Assembly: GCA_002633005.1 (NCBI GenBank)
Contig: NMRA01000034.1
Location: 1,077,766 to 1,141,765 of the forward strand
DNA length: 64,000 nt
Direction of reading: 5' to 3'
Source of the DNA: Phoronis australis
Lineage: Eukaryota; Phoronida; Phoronidae
A program made the position numbers and the translations under genes. Below the pieces are notes generated by a model. It had not been told where the DNA came from. It ran no database searches and was given only the letters and a program-made list of their open reading frames with translations. The number at the start of each line of letters is the position of its first letter. The stretch's first letter is position 1. Positions 59,804 to 64,000 of the stretch are shown here, in pieces.

Positions 59804-60386
59804 AACACTGGCCTAATTTAACAGGGGAATATTTGAAGGAAATGTTGGCAAGGGAATTGTTAAGAATTTGGAAAGATCAAAAACTGATTTGCACCGATTT
59901 GATTACAAAAGTTAGGCAAATAGCAAGAAGTGATGCTCAGTTAACTGAGAACGGGGGGAGTAGCTCAAACTTTTTTGCTTCATTACATAGAGAAGTGAAA
60001 CTTTAAAGACATGCGTAAGTATCCTTAAAAGAAAGATGGGTACTTGGTAAAAGACCATGTTGAAATTATGTGAGAAATAACTAATTATTGCTTCATTGTT
60101 TTCACAAATACTAGTTTTTAAGATTTTTGCAACTGTGTTCATGTTGGATTACGTATCATAATTCAGTGCAGATGTCGCTGTCACGAGCATCCGTGGTTAT
60201 GAACATTATTTTCAAGCCTATGTTGCAAATAAGTAGACGAATGCCAAACCGCGTCCAAATTACATGTATTAATCACATTCCGAATATTAGGCCAACACAT
60301 TTGTTTTATATTTGATGTGATGAAAAATGAAATGTAAGATATCTTCAGGCGAACACACTAAGTTAATTTTATGATTTCACCAGTCT

Positions 60387-60568
60387 TCACAACTTTGTGT
60401 CCATGGTATCCAGAGAATCAACCAACACATTCTCAAGTTTCTCTGCTTTTATATCTTCAGAGGTCCTTGACTCGTCCGACTCTGTTTGGTCATTAACACA
60501 GAATCCATCAAATGTCGGACAGAAAGGAATAAAACGCAGAATCTTAATCTGCTTTAAAGTCTTCATTC
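60387..60568 (-). CDS. SLC23A1: SLC23 last exon
   Basis: Reads [20 protein letters not shown] then a polar tail to TGA. Acceptor ttgtattccag, entry phase 1. This is the cytoplasmic C-terminus. Confidence 0.9.
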
Positions 60569-63272
60569 CTGGAATACAATAACTCTTTGACACATTAATA
60601 GGTTCACATAACGAGTCTAACAGCAAAACATACAAGTACGTCCTACACGCCAGTTTCGACTCTTTTGAATGCTGTCCAGCAGTGGAGTTTAAAAATCCCC
60701 GAGTCTATGTAATGTCTACAATGTCTGAAACTGAGTTTACAGCACTGGCGGATCTAAAATATCGCAAGGGACCCGACCAAAATGACGCTTCTGGCAACGC
60801 CGGTAACTGAATAGCGAGTGGTTAGTTCAGGGATACACTTTGTGTATGAACTTGTGTCAGAAAGATGGAACTAGAAGAGCTCTCATTTGAACACGTTTGA
60901 AAGAACAAAAGTGGCAAAAACACTTAACGTACGTACAGCGGGAAGAACAGATGCTCTTGGTAGTTCAACGGTAAGGCCCAACACCAATACGTAAAAACAG
61001 CACTATTTGATTTATTTTCTGTTCTGTGAGGACATTGATAGTTGTGGCGTTATAGTGGTACTGATAACAATGGAGCCCGTGGTCCACGTGTTCGCAAAAC
61101 ATGAGTGGTGGTGAAAGTGGTGAGGTATATGACAACGTTGTCAATAAACGGATCATGGAATGCTCTTTGTAAACTAGGTGAAGGTGGATGATGGTGGTCA
61201 TCGTCCAAGAGCACCAAATCCAACAGATCGTAGCCTGTCATTTTCTTGTTGACTAGAGCGCCATACGCGAGCATGAAACTGTTACCTCATTGGTAACTAA
61301 CACGATCGTGTTTAACGTATAGGCGAAGCTCCCTGTAATGGCGAAGCGCATAGTGATGATGATTCTAATGGTGGAGATGATAAGGTTCATTGTGGTGATG
61401 GTGATGGTAATACAAGTGGTGACCAGGTGGTGATGAAGCTAAAAGTATTAGCACGTGATAATCACGACGGTGAAAATAATGTTATGTCAATTGACAACCT
61501 TACCAAAAGGCATATCATATACTTTGAGACTCTTCTTTTGCTCCTGGCGCTCTTCGTCTGTTGTGGCATTCAACACAGCTCGCCACTGGGCAATTCCTCG
61601 TTCTTCGTCAGTTCCTAAAACATCAGAGTACTACTTTGTAAACTTATTACGTAACAGAAAGTTCCGTAATTATAGACCGTAAAAAATCTCATTCTAAACT
61701 ATACGACTAGCTACAAACAGTGTTGTTGCAAACATTCGAAACTGAAAAAGCGCCACGTCTGGATTTATGTCATACCGTATAGAAGCAAATGGCCGCCACA
61801 GCATCTTGAAACATTTCAGCGGAGCTTGTTTAGTCGTACATGTGAAATGGAAGAGTGAAGTAGCTGTAAATAGTTTGGAAAGACATACGAATGTACCTGT
61901 ATATGGTAATACGTAGATTTTGTTGTGGTGTGTCAAAACCCGTAATATTCTAAACCGTAGCGAGATGCGGGTGCGGGACGATCCCGTCAAAAGTAGGAAA
62001 ATGCGCCTGTGTACAGGAATCAGATGGAAAATTAGCTCAATCGACATTGCAAATGAGAATTTTTTCTGAGTTAATTTTTCCGACTTCGATCCTGTGCATT
62101 TTTGTAAAAGCAAAGTACACGTTTTTGAAGTCGGTTGTAAAACCTACAATCTTGACAACAAAACAACTAACCTGGCATAGTATTATCCAAAAGAAATCCA
62201 GTAAATCCTCCGACAAACATACTGGTACTTAACAACACTTTGAATATCTGGTCCAGGACAGCATTCCCTATTGAAGCAAACGATAAATAACCAGAACATC
62301 GTCAATTGACCATGAAGTGGAATGTATCATTACTAAAATGGTTGTCGCAAAATGTTGTTTTTTAGTCAAGTTGTGTGTGATTCCCCGACTTAGAAAGATT
62401 TGCAGTTCATTATAGTGTGAGTGCGGGCTTTACAAGTTGACTTTTCGCGGCATGATGTTTCTTGAAGAGGACTGTCTATTCTGTGAATGACCAAAAATCG
62501 ACTTAATTTTTATTTTTATGTCATAGGAAAACACGATGTTCAACACAATAAAGCATAAATATAATGGCATTTTTGGGGGTAGGAGTCGAAACGCAAGGCC
62601 TACCGGTACTAAAAATCCAGAAAAGTCCACGTAATAAAACATTACAACCAGAGATACAAATAAAACTGATAAAATATGAAATTGACACCCCAGAACGAAA
62701 TTAATAAATTTCAATAGAAATTAGTGGCAGATAGGTTATCCACAACCCACTATTATGCATGTTGGTATGCTCACCCGTATCAATGGCACCACTGTTGACA
62801 GGGTTGGAGATCCACAAAGGCAAGGTAAGTCCAATGAATATCGAAAAACCGACGATGAAGAGGTTCCTGGACGAATTCAAATCCACGAATTGTAAATTCG
62901 ATAAACCAACTGACGCGACCATGCCTTGAATGTAAAGAATCTTTTTGAAGACGTTGTCTGTAGTTACGACATATGTACTGTTTGAGACATTGGAAGCGTT
63001 GCATATCACATAAATCTTGAAAGTTACGTGACCAATCTTATTACCAGTCGCGGTTGTAAGATTTCAGACAAGTAATTCATATAACTATCACGATCGACTG
63101 AACTTGTGGTTTCGAACTCAACATAAAATGTTAAGGACTCACCAAAAGTGACAACAAAAACTCCCCCAATGACTGGGTCGGGAATCGTTACAAACAGAGC
63201 ACCGAATTTACCGACCAATGCCAACAGAATCGCAATGAAAGCGCCAACCTGCACCACCCTGCGACTGCCGAC
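60387..63272 (-). CDS. SLC23A1: SLC23-type nucleobase/ascorbate transporter, C-terminal part (five exons)
   Basis: Multi-pass membrane transporter of the nucleobase-ascorbate family; SLC23A1/A2 are sodium-coupled vitamin C transporters in vertebrates. The five exons give 222 residues, roughly the last third of a protein of about 600. Signatures in order: KVGSRRVVQ-like start ([11 protein letters not shown]), [84 protein letters not shown] and RFIPFCPTF before a polar tail ending DTMDTKL. All internal introns are phase 1. Upstream exons with the first transmembrane segments are not in the remaining 728 bases and must lie beyond the window. Substrate (ascorbate, nucleobase or urate) cannot be inferred from this part. 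Confidence 0.93.
61351..61436. repeat. GATGGTGGT-type imperfect trinucleotide repeat
   Basis: Runs of gtgatg, ggtgatgg and gatgatgat in an SLC23 intron; a similar gtggtgg patch lies at 61105-61200. Confidence 0.5.
61504..61614 (-). CDS. SLC23A1: SLC23 exon, cytoplasmic loop
   Basis: Reads [20 protein letters not shown] then [17 protein letters not shown]. ERGxxxW and YDxPFG are conserved SLC23 landmarks. Phase 1 on both sides, donor GTAAGG. No ATG precedes it in frame. Confidence 0.92.
62172..62267 (-). CDS. SLC23A1: SLC23 exon, transmembrane segment with LDN motif
   Basis: Reads [20 protein letters not shown] then [17 protein letters not shown]-(x)-FxLDNTxPG is typical of SLC23. Acceptor ttcaatag, donor GTTAGT, phase 1 on both sides. 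Confidence 0.93.
62775..62924 (-). CDS. SLC23A1: SLC23 exon, NSSRN signature
   Basis: Reads [20 protein letters not shown] then [17 protein letters not shown]. This is the best-conserved block of vertebrate SLC23A1/A2. Acceptor catTCAAG, donor GTGAGC, phase 1 on both sides. Confidence 0.95.
63143..63272 (-). CDS. SLC23A1: SLC23 exon, VGSRRVVQ block
   Basis: Reads [20 protein letters not shown] then [19 protein letters not shown]. First SLC23 exon visible in the window. Entry phase 0 (acceptor ttttaag), exit phase 1 (donor GTGAGT). Confidence 0.94.
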
Positions 63273-64000
63273 CTTAAAATAATCAAAAGATCATTTTCTC
63301 ACTACAACGCCTAAACAACAATATCATAAATAGAAAACCCTATACTCGTCTCTGAGGTTTATGACATTGGCAAATCCTCTTGGAAATTTCGTCAAAATCC
63401 CTAAGCTTGCAATGATGTGAATGTGAAGTATGTTGAAAATTGTCAAATGTTTTTAATAACGAGTTATGTATTGAAAACGATCCGTTGTAAATCACTCAAC
63501 TATGTCCAATACTGTACGAATAGTGACGTGGTGTTGGAGAATAGCACTGCATGATGCGGTTTATGTGAGCCCCCAAGGTACGTCATTAGTGCAAAGGTCA
63601 CCTACTTGTAGAATTTTTTTGTTTTCACATTTACAAGTTGTCAGTGAATACAACTGCACTTTGTTCAGCGTAGATGGTGTTCAAACAGATTTTTAGCTCA
63701 GATCCTGCTATACATTAGAATAGTTAGGGGCATGCAAATACATCTTTAATTGGTCGTTTCTGTGTTAAAAATCTGTGTTGAAACCTCGGCGTTGTGAGCC
63801 CCAAGTCTACTTGCTCTCGTCAGGGCCAGTGGTGAACCCGTACCAGCTGAGGGTGGCAAATGCACTGATTTCACGAAATAAACGGAACAATTTTGGACCA
63901 AGCTATGGAATCATGGAAAATTGCTATCAATTTAATGTGTGGAAGTCACCACACACTTTGAAACTAAATTAACTGAATTATTGTCTGACTATGGCAACGT
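63273..64000. other. SLC23 intron sequence
   Basis: No exon recognised. The residues expected upstream of VGSRR (an NIGVLGIT-like block) could not be found here, so the intron runs past the window end. Confidence 0.55.

Larger units (their letters stand above)
54217..60386. other. intergenic repeats and assembly gap
   Basis: No gene recognised between the RBM28 start and the SLC23 stop. It includes a single N at 54798 without obvious duplicate flanks, a tRNA-like fragment, a 1.4-kb pair of direct copies around 302 Ns, and CAGTGGCGGATC-type transposon ends (for example near 55420-55440). A small inverted pair, cctactcag and ctgagtagg, lies at 59133-59167. Confidence 0.5.

Noticed and set aside
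63390-63430. Possible upstream SLC23 exon end (minus strand reads SLGILTK)
   Set aside because: No donor follows the Lys codon and stops lie in the frame just upstream; a chance match to the expected LGITK block.

Overview
The window reads as nuclear DNA of a non-vertebrate animal. Genes are split by GT-AG introns, introns and intergenic DNA are AT-rich, and decayed transposons, tRNA-derived SINE-like fragments and palindromic elements are everywhere. The gene set (an activin-type TGF-beta ligand, an ARHGAP12-type RhoGAP, RBM28, an SLC23 transporter) fits a marine invertebrate, plausibly a deuterostome, but the species cannot be fixed from this sequence.

Layout. 1-5781: repeats, no exon recognised. 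5782-6605 (+): last coding exon of an activin/inhibin-beta-like ligand. 6606-23411: a repeat-rich region with a dead non-LTR retrotransposon (about 9.5-10.5 kb), several MITE-like elements and a 1.58-kb element with TTAA target-site duplications and a THAP-domain relic (16064-17641). 23412-47642 (-): a complete ARHGAP12/27-type gene (SH3, two WW, PH, RhoGAP) reconstructed exon by exon with consistent splice phases, about 806-815 aa. 51755-54010 (-): RBM28-like nucleolar RNA-binding protein in one uninterrupted 751-codon exon. 54217-60386: repeats and an assembly gap. 60387-63272 (-): the last five coding exons of an SLC23 (nucleobase/ascorbate) transporter; its 5' part lies outside the window.

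The genes do not form a pathway: an extracellular ligand, a Rho-family GTPase regulator, a ribosome-biogenesis factor and a membrane transporter. The last three share the minus strand, head to tail.

The strongest structural signal concerns assembly. Three of the four single-N characters sit exactly between near-identical direct copies (776 bp, 2.14 kb, 0.32 kb), and the 302-N gap separates a fourth pair (about 1.4 kb). This looks like uncollapsed allelic overlap at contig joins. It duplicates three ARHGAP exons, one of which (79 bp) would break the reading frame if both copies were spliced in. The biologically most interesting items are the TTAA-flanked THAP-bearing element, a GC-AG intron in the PH domain, the intronless RBM28, six TGACGTCA palindromes within 16 kb around the activin exon, and a family of about 100-bp hairpins. 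I found no clear evidence of an undescribed multi-gene system.
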